Source: Aristolochia californica
Lineage: Eukaryota > Streptophyta > Magnoliopsida > Piperales > Aristolochiaceae
NCBI GenBank assembly: GCA_029961685.1
Contig: JARWKL010000002.1
Location: forward strand, 34,254,908 to 34,318,907
Length of the DNA stretch: 64,000 nucleotides
Direction: 5' to 3'
Shown here: in pieces, positions 1 through 10,841 of the stretch
How the letters are laid out: each line of letters starts with the position of its first letter
Numbering within the stretch: the first letter of the stretch is position 1
Program-made: the position numbers and the translations under genes
Notes under the pieces: model-generated
Database searches by the model: none
The model's input: only the letters and a program-made list of their open reading frames with translations
What the model was told of the DNA's origin: nothing

Positions 1-1540
1 CTACCAAATTCTCCTGTGTACAAAATTTTTGTTACGACTCTGATGTGGAGAAAAGAAACTCTTGAATTGGAGGATATCACAAGTGCTCTATTAGGTTTCC
101 ATTAGAGGAAGAAAGCCAATGATGAGACTTCACAAGGTGGAGGACTTGTGGTGAAGGTTAACCAGGAACGTGGAAGAAACAAGTCTCGGAGTGGATCAAG
201 TAACAACAAATCTCAATCTAAATCCAGGAAGAAGAAGGATATAATGTATTTGATGAGTGGAAAAAAGGGGCACATAAAATGAGACTATCCAGAGAAAAAG
301 AAAGGGAATGCAGAGAACAAAGAGGGTCCACCAAATTTTGCAAATGTAGTGGAAGAAGAAGGCTCAGAGAGTGGTCATGGGGATATGCTTTCTGTTTCAT
401 CCAGTTTAGATCATCTCACAGATTCTTGAATTCTGGATTCATTATGCTTCTATCACATGACACCCAACAAAGATTGGTTTCACACCTACAGGTTAGTAAT
501 CTTTGCAACTGTTCTGATGGGTAATGATGCTTCATGCAAAGTTGTTGGAATAGGGAGTGTCAAAATTAAAATGTTTGATGGTGTGGTTAGAACGGTGTGT
601 GATGTTAGACATATACCGGATCTATGGAAGAATCTGATTTCATTGGGCACTTTAGATTGTAATGGGTATAGTTACAAGTCTGCAAGTGGAGTAATGAAAG
701 TGAGTAAAGGTGTCTTAACAGTGATGAAGAGGCAAAAACTATTAGGAAATATCTATACACTACAAGGTACCACAGTTGTTGGTGGAGTTCCAACTTTAGA
801 GTCTGAGTCTGATTGTACAGTCTTATAGCATATGCGGTTAGGTCATATGGGTGTGCATGGGATGATGGATCTTCATAAGAGAAATCTATTGAAGGTTGTT
901 AAAACATGCAAACATGATTTCTGCAAGTTTTTTGTTCTTGGGAAACTAAATAAGGTGCAGTTCAAGGCAGCCACACACAAGACAAAGGGGATTCTTGACT
1001 ATGTTCATATAAATATATGGGGGCCAATAAGAGTAGCATCATGAGGAGGACACTTGTATTTCATGACCTTTATTGATAACTACTTATGAAAGGATTGGGT
1101 GTACTTCATGTAGCACAAGTCAGAAACGTTTACCAAGTTCAAGTTGTGGAAAGCTGAAGTAGAAAACTAAACAAGGGAGGAAGATTAAATGCCTCGGGTC
1201 AGATAATGGTATTGAGTACATAGATTCGAAGTTAAAGGAGTTGTGTGAGTAGCATGGGATTGGGTGTACTTCATGTAGCACAAGTCAGAAACGTTTACCA
1301 AGTTCAAGTTGTGGAAAGCTGAAGTAGAAAACTAAACAAGGGAGGAAGATTAAATGCCTCGGGTCAGACAATGGTACTGAGTACATAGATTCAAAGTTAA
1401 AAGAGTTGTGTGAGTAGCATGGGATTAAGAGACACTTCACAGTACGCAAGACACCATAACAGAATAGTGTGGCAGAAAGGATGAAAAATATAATTGCTGA
1501 AAGAGCTCGATATCTTAGGTTGAATGTAGGGCTTGGAAAG
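1..1540 (+). pseudogene. Copia remnant A, gag end to integrase (truncated)
   Basis: A decayed Ty1/copia polyprotein, cut by the window start and by element B. Reading across frames gives a basic gag C-terminus (about 150-300), a zinc-knuckle remnant, and a protease-like stretch with a conserved 'DVRHIPDLWKNLISLG' block (about 600-650). A GAG-pre-integrase block follows ('RLGHMGVHGMMDLHKR', about 837-885), then an integrase start ('INIWGPIRVAS', 1010-1043) and later 'QNSVAER' near 1460. The zinc-ligand-like HMG and CKH residues remain, but in-frame stops (826, 1042, 1086, 1168) and frame changes make it non-functional. The blocks resemble TNT1/Tork-type copia pol. Reverse transcriptase and RNase H are missing because B begins right after the integrase core. 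Confidence 0.8.
1092..1421 (+). repeat. 165-bp tandem duplication within integrase A
   Basis: Two adjacent copies (1092-1256 and 1257-1421) with only a few base differences. The period is exactly 55 codons. Each copy covers the integrase stretch that contains the catalytic-aspartate region (reads like 'GSDNGTEYIDSK'). Confidence 0.9.
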
Positions 1541-1931
1541 TGTAGAATTTAGGATCTCATTAAAGGAATTTTAGATCAACAAGAAAGAAGAAGAAAAAGA
1601 AGAGAGAAGGAGAAGAGAAGAAGAAGAACGAGGAAGGAGAGAGTTTGGATTAAGGGAGAAGAGGGTTGCGTCAAAAAGAAAAATGAGGGCTGGATGAATT
1701 TGTGGAAAGAGAGGAGAGTGCTTCAATGCCCTACCTCTTAGCCAATGCCTTTATTTATAGTTTTACAATGCCCTTAGGGCTACAACTTGATAAAACAAAA
1801 GACAAAAAAGGAACACATATTTACATTTCTATGCCATCTTTATGGAAAGTACCATATTTTACATATATGCCACTCCTATGACATGTGGGCTTCTTGTCTT
1901 GAGCTCGTGGGCTTGAGCCCATCTTCCAACA
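1541..1931 (-). repeat. LTR of element B (3' LTR)
   Basis: 391 bp, from TGTAGAATTT on this strand to ATCTTCCAACA. It matches the C LTRs in reverse complement (TGTTGGAAGATGGG at the element start, CCTAAATTCTACA at its end). A purine-rich AAGAAGAAG run and a 'tttatttata' TATA-like site (about 1751-1760, antisense) lie inside. A polypurine tract follows at 1932-1950. Confidence 0.9.
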
Positions 1932-1950
1932 CTCCCCCCCAAGCTGGAGG
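1932..1950 (-). other. Polypurine tract of B
   Basis: Reads CCAGCTTGGGGGGGAG on the minus strand, directly inside the 3' LTR. This is the usual primer for plus-strand DNA synthesis. The pol stop (TGA in C) is TGG here, so the last codons read into the LTR. Confidence 0.8.
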
Positions 1951-4900
1951 AGAAAATACATCATAAATACCCAGCTTGCCACATATAAACGATAGGATTT
2001 TAGATATAAAGGGTTTAGTGAGAATACCAGCTACTTGCTCTTGAGATGACACATGTTTGAGAGAGATTATTCCTGCTTGAAACTTCTCCCGTATAAAATG
2101 ACAATCCACCAGAGTTGTTTAGTTCTTTCATGAAAAAATGGATTTGAAGTGATATGAATGGCTGCTTGATTATCACAATGCAGATTCATGGACCCCTTTT
2201 TTATAAAAACCTAGTTCAGTAAGAAGGGTCCTGACCCATAAAAGTTCACTAACGGTATGGGCCATAGCTCTGTATTCTTCTTCGGCGCTAGATCTCGCAA
2301 CCATATTTTGTTTCTTACTTTTCCATGTAACCAAGTTTCCCCCAACCAAAGTACAATATCCTGATGTAGATTTTCTATCATCAGGAGATCCAGCCCAATC
2401 TGCATCTGAGAAGCCTTCTATGTTGAAGTGCCCATTTTTTTATATAGTAATCCTCTTCCTGGAGGTCCTTTTAGATAACGTAATATTCTCTCTAAAGCCT
2501 GCCAGTGGGTAATTTGTGGTTTGTGCATGAATTGACTCACCACACATACAACATATGATATGTCTAGCCTAGTTACCATGAGATAGACCAGTTTTCCCAC
2601 GAGTCTTTGATATTTGCCAATATCAATATCTTCTTCATTTGTGGCACATAATTTTACATTTGTATCCATAGGTGTGTCAACTGGTCTACAACCCTTCATT
2701 CCTATTTCTTCAAGGAGATCCAAGACATATTTCCTTTGAGACAATATTATACCATGTTTAGATTGAAGAACTTCTATACCCAAAAAATATTAAACCATAC
2801 CAAGGTCTTTAGTCTTGAATTCCTGACATATCATCTGTTTCACCTCTTGTATGCTCAAAGCATCATCACCGGTTAAGATAATATCATCTACTTATACGGC
2901 CAATAATATTTTCCCTTTGACCGTATCTTTATAATATACGGAATGATCAACTGAGCACCGATGAAAACCAAACCTTAGGAGTGTTTGACTAAATTTATCA
3001 AACCAAGCCCGAGGGGACTACTTAAGCCCATATAAAGACTTTTTTAACCTACATACTGACTCCCCCTCAACCACATAACCAAGTGGTTGAACCATATAAA
3101 TTTCCTCACTGATATCACCATTTAAAAAAACCTTTTTAACATCCAACTGATAGACGGGCCATGAAGAGTTAGCAGCAATAGATAAGATGATGCGTACCGA
3201 ATTCAATTTTGCAACAGGAGAGAAGGTCTCCTCATAATCTATCCCATAGCACTGCGTATAGCCCTTAGCAACCAGTCAATCTTAAAGACAAGCAATCAAT
3301 CCATCCGGATTATGTTTCACCAAAAAAACCCATCAACAACCAACTGGTCTTTTACCTTTCGGGAGTGATGTTAAGTACCAGGTTTGGTTTTTGTATAAGG
3401 CGTGCATTTCTTCATCCATAGCCACCTTTCATCCTGGATGTCTCATGGCCTCCTGATACAACTCCGAAACGGAAGTAGAAGAAAGGGATGCAAGAAACTG
3501 AAAACACTCGGAAGACAAGCGATGGTGAGACATAAAATTTGAGATAGGATGCGAAGTAGTACAGGAGCGACGTTCTTTTCTTAAAGCAATAGGTCGAGTA
3601 TCAAATTCAGGCCCATACATAGGAGGAGAAGGACTTACCTCGGGTGGATCTGACAACTCCACAGGTGAAGGTACGGCCCGTGCTTCAGGGGATGGATCCA
3701 CTTCAAGATTGAACAACACAAGCGGACAAGGAGTAGAAGAAGGACAAGTCCATCCTGGAGGAGCATCATGGGAGGAGTAGAAGGGGGTGTCCTCAAAGAA
3801 AGTCACATCCCTAGAGATAAACATCCTCTAAAGGGTAGGATTGTAATAGACATAACCTTTCTGAGTGCGAGAGTACCCCAAATAAATGCACCTCATAGAC
3901 CGAGGATCAAGTTTATTTTTATGTGGGGATGTAACATGAACAAAACACGTACATCCAAACACTTTCAACGGAAGAGAAAAAGGATCTTCACCATTAAATA
4001 ACACAGAGTCAGGAGTTTTATGATTAAGGACTGATGAAGTTAACCTATTAATGAGAAAGCATGCTATAAGTATAACATGGGGCCAATAGAAATAGGGTAC
4101 CCTCATGGAGTAGAGGAAGCCCCGAGCAACTTCAATAAGATGATGATTCTTCCTCTCAGCCACACCATTTTGTTGAGGAATATATGTACATAATGTTTGA
4201 GGATAAGCCCATTACTCTCACAAAATGATTTGAAGTCATGAGACATGTATTCCTTAGCATTATCAGATCTAAGGGTTTGAATTTTCTTCCCAAATTGTGT
4301 CATGACCATAGCATGAAAATTTTTAAACAAAGTAAGAATTTCGGAACGCTCTTTAAATAGATATAACCAAGTCACTCGAGTAAAATCATCACCAAAAAGG
4401 ACAAAATATTTAACTTGGGAAATATTTGAGACACATAAAGGGCCCCATACATCAGAATGTATTAGCTCAAATGGAGCAGTACTTGTAGTTGTAAGACGAG
4501 GAGAATATGTACTCCTGACATGTTTACTTAATTGACAAACCTCACAACTGAAATTAGAAAGTCCTTTTAAAGATGAAACCAAAGAACGAAGTGAAGGGGT
4601 AGAAGGATGACCAAGTCGGTTGTGCCAAAGTTGGGTCTCAAATGTAGTGGACGATAATGCAGCTAATAGTGGAAGAGTGAAGTAGTACAAACCCCCCTTT
4701 TCATGGCCCCCACCAATCACCCGCTTCGTAGTGAGATCCTGAAAGACACAAGATGACTGTGAGAAGGTGATAGAACAATTTAATTGTTTGGTCAATTGAC
4801 TAACCAAGAGAAAATTTAAAGGAAATTGAGGAACAAACAAAACATCTTGAAGGGTAATAGATGAAGTAAGAGAGGAGGAACCTTTGCCAAGGACCTTGGT

Positions 4901-6067
4901 TTGGGTACCATCAGCAATAGTAATGAATTTATGAGGATAACAAGGAGATAAGGACTGCAACAAGTGTTTGTTACCTGATAGATGTTCGGAGGCCCCGGAG
5001 TCCATGATCCAAGATGAAGAGGAAGAAGAGGAAGAAAGCATACCTGAGGCAATAGTAGTGGTAGTAGTAGATGATGAGGGGATAGATGATTCCATGAAGG
5101 ACTTCTTTTTCTGAAATGCAGCATAGTCCTCACCCGTAAGAGTCACATTTTCGGATGATGATTCAGCCTTATCTTCATTTTTCTCAACGTTAACCGAGAC
5201 TGGGTTAGCTATGGCCCTATCAAGCTTGCCATGAAGTTTCCAGCATGATGCCACAAGGTGGTTCTGACGGCCACACTAAGTGTAAAGTTGAGGCTCAGTA
5301 CAGAAAGAATTCTGACCCGTTCTAACACCTCTATTTTCAGCCCCTCTCCTAGTTTGACCCCCTCTCATATTTCTGCCATGTCCTCAGGATGAGGAAGATG
5401 TTCCCCAATTTCCAGAGAACATCAGCAATGGAGCATCAATAGGAGAAGGAGGGGATGGATCTGGTATCCGAAGTAATGTAGCACTAATATCATTGAAGGA
5501 TGGAAGAGTAGAAGAACTTAGAAGTAGAGTTTTGGCCACCTCTAGGTATGGTTTAATATTCAATAAGCATATGGCTGCTGCCAAAGCTTCTCTTTGTTGT
5601 TCTTGAACGACAATATCAGTGGAATATGGCTGAGTTAGTTTCCATTCTTGAAGAAGACCTGAAAACTGTGCCAAAAATTCATGAATATTATCTCCATGTT
5701 TCATATGCAGCATGTTTTGTAAGACATCACATATTTTTAGTAATGAAGCAGTACTTGAGTAAAGCTTGGCACAAGTGTCCCATATGTTCTTGGCTGTTTC
5801 CAAGTGGACCACATTGTTGGCCACCTGCTCTTCCATGCTATTAATAAGCCAACTTATGACCATGTTACCATCCTTAACCCACTTGTGGTAGGACGCATCT
5901 TCTTCATCAATCGGAGGAGGAAATTTAACAACGTGGCTCAAGAGGTCACGAGTAATAAGAAGCCTCTGAACCGATTGTGACCAGCTCATGTAATTGGAGA
6001 GACCTCGAAGTAGAATTTTAGTAATACGGAATATATCACTCTTATTACTATTGTATCCAATCTCCAT
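1940..6067 (-). pseudogene. Gag-pol pseudogene of copia B
   Basis: Minus-strand copia polyprotein broken into several frames. The gag start (Met at 6067, 'MEIGYNSNKSDIF') aligns with the C gag start. Gag runs to about 5384. The longest piece (4103-5254) holds the zinc-knuckle end, the protease motif DSGASEHL, the pre-integrase block (LWHNRLGHPSTPS) and the integrase core (HSDVWGP, RSDNAKEY). Integrase end and linker lie at 3429-4163, RT pieces at about 2418-3206, and RNase H with its C-terminus at 1876-2405. The RT motif Y-V-D-D has become stop-V-D-D (about 2893), so RT would be dead even if the frames were joined. C is its closest relative in the window. Confidence 0.9.
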
Positions 6068-6945
6068 GATGAGGCAAGTAAAATATGGAGGTCTAGGGAA
6101 AAGGCCTTCTTCAAAGAACAATTACTCAATGTAATTTGAAGAACCCGTAGACCAAATCAGTCACCAACAAAAGAGAACAAGAACCAATTTCTTTCATGAG
6201 GGCAAGTACCAAATTATCAACAAATTTGTGCCTTTAGAATGTGATAATAACATCCAACCATCACTCAACTTCTCTTGTATTCATAAGAACAAAGAGAAGA
6301 AAGTAGATGCAACCGATTAGGCCTTAATCCAAACTCCAACACAAACGAGCAATAGACAAAAATTTAGAGAAGATTTAACGGCAAACCAAGACACTTGGAA
6401 GAGATTTATCTTCAGCTCATGGGAGACTTCAACATAAAAAAAAATTCAAACGTTGAAGTTAAAAAAAACGGAACTATAAAGGGTAAATGACTGCTGGAAT
6501 TTCATCAAACATATAATGGGCATCCAACAACAAAACACAAACCCATGAGCAACCTTAAGTAGGAGAAGTTACAGCAACATGTGCTGGAATTCTACCTCAA
6601 ATGAGATGGATCCAAATTACATAAAGGTAATTGAATTTCACCCATCAATCTTAATAAGATGCAAACAACAAATGATCTTGATCACTCTTGTAATTGATTT
6701 ACAAGGAGTCAAGATTATAACATCAATTTAGTCATAGAAATAAATCTTTACAACTTGACTTGATGTGACTTAAACTTCAAGAAGTAAAGAAAAACACTAA
6801 AAAGGAGTATGTAAATAAGAAAAGGAAACAAAAAAAAAAACGTAAATATGAAGAGCATGAACTTATCTCTTCATGACTGAACTCCTTTTACAGCTTCTTG
6901 AACAAATTTCATAATAACTCCATGAAGAGAGATCCTAAACTCCTT
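6068..6945 (-). other. 5' leader of element B
   Basis: About 880 bp without a gene between gag and the PBS. It is AT-rich with A-tracts and aligns block by block with the leader of C (14537-15421), for example the stretch beside gag and the one that starts at the PBS. No reading frame of interest is seen. Confidence 0.8.
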
Positions 6946-6957
6946 GCTCTGATACCA
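6946..6957 (-). other. Primer binding site of B
   Basis: Reads TGGTATCAGAGC on the minus strand, complementary to the 3' end of plant initiator tRNA-Met. It directly abuts the 101-bp LTR at 6958. Confidence 0.85.
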
Positions 6958-7058
6958 TGTAGAAACCAGTGCTATAAAAGGCTCGAACCTCATAGGAAAG
7001 CAACCCCACGGATCTTATACAAGGACTGGCCCGGTCGATACAAAAAAATATTCCAACA
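6958..7058 (-). repeat. Short foreign LTR at the 5' end of B
   Basis: 101 bp with LTR-type ends (TGTTGGAATA on the minus strand, ending GGTTTCTACA), directly followed by the PBS of B. It differs from the 391-bp B LTR in all but the terminal bases. A TATA-like 'CTTTTATAGC' lies near 6975. Its right border cuts the RING-H2 fragment just after the residues WLAKK. Confidence 0.65.
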
Positions 7059-7282
7059 ACCTTCTTTGCGAGCCACACATCAACAAAAGAGACATGGAAA
7101 GCATGGTTACATGACGGCAAAAGGCGAGCCGTCTGTTCTGGCTTGATCGCATCCAAGCAGACTGTGCACTTGGCCTCCTCCATCTTCGTCTCCTTGACAC
7201 CGGTAGCTTCTCCAGCTCTACAGCTCTCAGCCCCTTCATCGGCTGTGCCTTCACTGGTAGCGGCGGTGCTCTACTTATCTAT
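7059..7282 (-). pseudogene. RING-H2 (ATL-type) E3 ligase fragment, L1 copy
   Basis: Minus-strand remains of an ATL-family RING-H2 ubiquitin ligase. From about 7256 the sequence reads 'PMKGLRAVELEKLPV', the conserved GLD-like region before the RING in ATL23/24-type proteins. After a frame change comes the RING itself: CTVCLDAIKPEQTARLLP, then CNHAFHVSFVDVWLAKK. Zn ligands C-x2-C, C, H, H are visible. The next ligand is F (HVSF where HxxC is expected), and the final C-P-x-C pair is cut off by the LTR at 7058. The transmembrane part lies beyond element E at 9909 onward. A second copy sits in L2. The cargo of element L is non-functional. Confidence 0.8.
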
Positions 7283-7400
7283 TGTTAAGGAATAGTTCCA
7301 CATGGATTACTGAGTACAAAGATCTTGAGTTTATTAGCTGGAAAAGAGGTTTCCTAAGTTGGCTAGTCATTTTGGGATGGGCCTTGGACCCAATTTAACA
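7283..7400 (+). repeat. Left LTR of E
   Basis: 118 bp, matching 9791-9908 with only a few differences. Begins TGTTAAGG and ends TTTAACA. Confidence 0.9.
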
Positions 7401-7414
7401 TGGTATCAGAGCAG
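7401..7414 (+). other. Primer binding site of E
   Basis: TGGTATCAGAGCAG directly after the left LTR. The following about 50 bases (GTGAGTTGACTTGGTCAACC and on) match the L leader next to its own PBS. Confidence 0.85.
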
Positions 7415-8690
7415 GTTTTGTGAGTTGACTTGGTCAACCCACAAAGATAATGAGATCCTTTTCTCTAAATTCTAAACCCTAAGTCTAGGTTCATAGTTAT
7501 TTTTTAGTCCCTACACCTATAGTTTTCTTTGCATTTTTAACCTCTATAACGAGATTTTCATATTGCAAATTATATATTTAAGGAAAGATATTTAAGTGTA
7601 CTTTCCAAGGAAAAATGATTTTTCAAATTGGAGTTATCTATAGAGAGATATCGATATTTGAATAAGTGAAGAGCAGATTGCAAAAGAGGTTCTACAGCAG
7701 CAGAAAGCTTAAGATTCTGAGGTATTTTATGCTCACAAGAACTAGAATTTATATGGAGAAATATAAATCAAAAGAAATACCTATAATTATATTCTTTTAC
7801 CTATTCAAAAAAATTTTTATCTGAGTTATCTACAAAGAGAAATCTATATTTCAAGCAAAAAAATGTCAGATTGCAAAAGAGGTTCGAGCAGCAGCAAAAA
7901 GCTTCAACTTTCGAGGTATTTTATGCTATCAAGAAAGAGACTTTATATGGAGAATTATATATCAAAATAAATATATGTAAGTATATTTTCTTACCTATTC
8001 AAGCAATTCTCGATCTGAGTTTTTTATAAGAAGATATTGATCTTGGAAGAGTCAATGGTCATGCTGTAAAAAAACAAAAACATTGCTTAATTCGGCCAGA
8101 TGACAGAGATCGAAATCTATCAGATTATTTATCTTATTATATTTATATTTTATGCAGATAATTTATACTTGGATGAAAGGTATTTAATTCTAGTTTCAAA
8201 AGGAAAAAATTTCATGTCAATCTGATCTATATTTTAATATATATTCACATTGGAAGAATTAAAGGTCATGTTGGTATCCTATTGCATTGAAAAATCCGAA
8301 TTTAAGGTGATTGTTTTGCATCACTGTTTGAGTTGCTATATCAAGAAAATATCTCACTTCTCCCTACTTTAAGGGCATATTACAATACCTCTATTATTTG
8401 GGCTTATTACTACATCTTTGATATTTGGTTCAAGTTGGGATCACTGCCATTCCATCCCAATTTGAGGGGGAGAAGTAGAAAAAGTACAAGAAAGAGGTAT
8501 TTTATTCCATATGTTGTGGATAATTTTATGTGACCAAAATATTCAAGAAAGGGGGAGAACAAAAGATGAAGCTTCTGCATCTAAGAAAAAATATTTATTT
8601 CGGATATGATTATTTCACGGGTCCTTCTATAAGGTTAATTATTTTGATTCGTGTTATATGTGTTGGAAGATGGCCGTGTTACATTACAGT
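7415..8690 (+). other. Interior of E with a 193-bp tandem repeat, no gene
   Basis: AT-rich and without recognisable coding. Between about 7612 and 8005 two units of about 193 bp follow each other (each has CAGATTGCAAAAGAGGTT and GAGGTATTTTATGCT), with the start of a third unit after 8005. Short open frames at 8333-8730 match no family I know. Confidence 0.6.
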
Positions 8691-9211
8691 TGCTGCTATT
8701 ATGTCTCTTTGGACGAGACATTATTATTGAAGAAGAGGTGCCCTCAGTACCTTTTTCTCATACCATAATTTATGTGACTCTCAAAAATATCACGGTTGGG
8801 ACACCATGAGAGTCGTTGTCCTGATTGGGACACCATTATAAATAAACACACTACCCCCCTGTATTGGCTTTTATTACTCCTACACTTGAGAGTCGTTGTC
8901 CTATGGAGGGACTCGGTGGTGGACACTTCAGAGCAATGCCGATAGACACACTACCTACAAAGGATGAAGTGTGCCCTACATCCAGCATTAGGACTGGAGT
9001 ATGGAGCAAGGTCTTATTGGCTAGGAGTGATTTTTACTCTCACTTATATTATGCCAGTAGGGCCTCATAGAAGGATGCAACAGCGTGAGGGGGAGTGTTG
9101 GAAGATGAATGCATATTGAAAGATGTGCCATTTTATACAAAAAGATTCTATACATGATTTGCAGCAAACTAGAAGTTCATGTTGTTCTCTCACCCCCAGC
9201 TTGAGGGGGAG
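8691..9211 (+). other. D-like 3' internal region inside E
   Basis: From about 8691 (TGTCTCTTTGGACGAGACA) to the polypurine tract at 9202-9211, this stretch matches the end of element D (about 21510-22179). Shared pieces include GAGAGTCGTTGTCCT, GGTGGACACTTCAGAGCAATG and two successive GAGGGGGAG-type tracts about 110 bp apart. It contains no gene. Confidence 0.7.
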
Positions 9212-9602
9212 TTTTGGAATATAGGCCCAAGCCCACATGACCCAGGAAGGCCCACAAGATGGGCCCATGAACATAAAAAGTATGACCCACCATGATAACA
9301 ATGAGCAAGCATCCTTATCATATAAGTTGGAAGATCAAGAAGCTAGTATCTTTATCGTATGTCACGACCTAGAAGAGTTTTAGTTTTAGTTATGTGTTAT
9401 GTTTGTCTTTTATCTATATTAGTTATTTAATTTTGCTAGGACTTATCTTTAAGTGTTAGAGATTGGGAGTAATTAGGACAAAGGTAGTTTTATTGTAATT
9501 GGACTCTACAACCTTCCTCTATTACAAAAAGAGGTTCATGTACTCTGATTATAATAAGTCAATGAAGTCAATGATGTATTTCCCTTTTCCATAAATTCCA
9601 CA
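9212..9602 (+). repeat. Unrelated 391-bp LTR lying inside E
   Basis: Begins TTTTGGAATATAGG (the first about 40 bases resemble the D LTR start) and ends CATAAATTCCACA. A GAGGGGGAG tract precedes it and TGGTATCAAAGCCAGG, a PBS, follows it. It therefore sits between the 3' end of one interior and the 5' start of another. No short target duplication is visible, so it is not a simple solo-LTR insertion. Confidence 0.7.
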
Positions 9603-9630
9603 TGGTATCAAAGCCAGGTTCTCTTATATG

Positions 9631-9790
9631 GGCCTACACCTAAAAAAGTATCTACTTGCAGAGCCACAAAAGAGGGCCTACACCTAAACTATCCACTTGC
9701 AGAGCCACAAAAGAAGGCCTACACCTAACTGCCTACTCCTAAATTATCCACTTGTAGAGCCACAAAAGAGGGTCTACACGTGAGGGGGAG
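9631..9790 (+). repeat. Triplicated about 44-bp repeat before the E polypurine tract
   Basis: Units begin GGCCTACACCTAA near 9631, 9675 and 9716 and share TCCACTTGCAGAGCCACAAAAGA. A fourth partial unit runs into the polypurine tract TGAGGGGGAG at 9781-9790. Confidence 0.8.
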
Positions 9791-9908
9791 TGTTAAGGAA
9801 TAGTCCCACATGGATTACTGAGTACAAAGATCTTGATTTTATTAGCAGGAAAAGAGGTTTCCTAAGTTGGATAGTCATTTTGGGTTGGGCCTTGGACCCA
9901 ATTTAACA
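9791..9908 (+). repeat. Right LTR of E
   Basis: 118 bp matching the left LTR. Preceded directly by TGAGGGGGAG and followed by the CCTAT half of the target duplication. Confidence 0.9.
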
Positions 9909-10099
9909 CCTATACCATATCCAACACAAGTACACAAAAACAAACACCACCCCAATGCCAGCAAATGGCAGCAGGATCGCCCAAGAAATTGGTGCCCTCC
10001 ATTCTCTATAGACATGGGAGAGAATGGATGTCTTTCAGAGAAATTCATCATAGTCACTGAAGGTAGCCTTCTAGTCGACCCTTCCCTCATCAAATCCAT
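9909..10099 (-). pseudogene. RING-H2 (ATL-type) N-terminal part, L1 copy
   Basis: Continuation of the L1 RING gene on the far side of E. The minus frame from 10099 reads 'MDLMREGSTRRLPSVTMMNF' and later a hydrophobic, cysteine-rich stretch (HLLALGWCLFLCTCVGY). The equivalent in the L2 copy is clearer (a run of aliphatic residues around 13560-13640), as expected for the single N-terminal membrane span of ATL ligases. Reading on the plus strand is also open over this interval, so strand assignment rests on the RING part and on the membrane segment. Confidence 0.55.
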
Positions 10100-10780
10100 C
10101 TCTGAGCTTCACCTCATCTTGTTGGATTTTTCAAAGGGGAAGCCCTTCAGGACGACAATGACAACAGTGGCTGGTGTCGTAGGCAAGAACATTAAGATAT
10201 TGCAAATGAGGCGGCTACTACCACCACTAAAGTCGAAGACGTTAGTGTTGGTTCATTTCTCCGTTGTGGCTTAATGTTTATTGGGCTTCGTGTAGCAACA
10301 AAAAAACACATACTTTTGCAAAAATGGCAGGAAGATCGCCAAGAATATCCGCAACAGCATGGCTCCAATGTCTAGATCCAGCTCGTCCTTCTCACAGAAC
10401 ACTCTAGCTGCCAAAGAGTACGAGATTTCGATTCAAGAGTCACACCAAAGGCACTTGAATCTCTAACTGATTTCCTTTTCATAAGAGCCCGCAACTACTT
10501 TGTATGGAGAGAACGACTACTGTAATGGTGGACGTGTTTCTTGTTGTAGGAGACATTGAACAGATAACAAGATCCAGGAGTGGTTCATAGGCGAGAGGCA
10601 TCGGTCGGCCGATGAGGCGGATGCGATGGAGAAAGGCAACCGATTTTGACTAAAAGGCGAGAGATTTCAAAATTGGGTTCGCATTAGGAAGCACAACATA
10701 GGGAGAAAGAATGGGAATTTCTGTAAAAGAAAGAAAAAAATATAGATATGAACCTAAACTGCTAGAGATAATAGATCAAA
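10100..10780. other. Conserved unknown segment of L1
   Basis: Matches the L2 pieces at 13740-13883, 28244-28517, 32480-32572 and 39490-39600 once insertions are removed. A plus-strand frame is conserved in places between both copies (GWC-RQEH, DIAN-AAT, SFL--GL), with stops in L1. I do not recognise the protein, and it may be non-coding cargo. Confidence 0.5.
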
Positions 10781-10841
10781 AAAGGATCACATTATCTTAG
10801 TGGGTTGACCGAGTCTACTCATAGAACTTATTATGATACCA
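10781..10841 (-). other. L1 leader start and primer binding site
   Basis: Reads TGGTATCATAATAAG on the minus strand beside the LTR, a decayed form of TGGTATCAGAGC. The adjoining GGTCAACCCAC stretch is shared with the L2 copy (about 39715-39750) and with E. Confidence 0.75.

Larger units (their letters stand above)
1541..7058 (-). mobile_element. Copia element B (minus strand), chimeric 5' end
   Basis: A nearly full-length Ty1/copia of the same family as C. In element order (right to left) it has an LTR-like 101-bp end (6958-7058), a PBS, a leader, gag, protease, integrase, RT, RNase H, a polypurine tract and the 3' LTR (1541-1931). The 5' LTR does not match the 3' LTR: only the terminal TGTTGGAA and TTCTACA are alike. 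The flanks also disagree (left GAAAG, right ACCTT), so the two ends probably do not come from one simple insertion. Confidence 0.8.
7283..9908 (+). mobile_element. Element E, non-autonomous LTR retrotransposon (2.6 kb)
   Basis: Flanked by two near-identical 118-bp LTRs, each TGTTAAGGAATAGT...CCAATTTAACA, with a PBS after the left one and GAGGGGGAG before the right one. The target duplication is TCTAT/CCTAT with one mismatch. The empty site can be checked against the second RING copy in L2 (around 13550). There are no gag-pol domains. The interior is a mosaic: an L-like leader, tandem repeats, a stretch homologous to the 3' end of element D, an unrelated 391-bp LTR, and a short triplicated repeat. 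It is plus-oriented, opposite to L. Confidence 0.85.
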
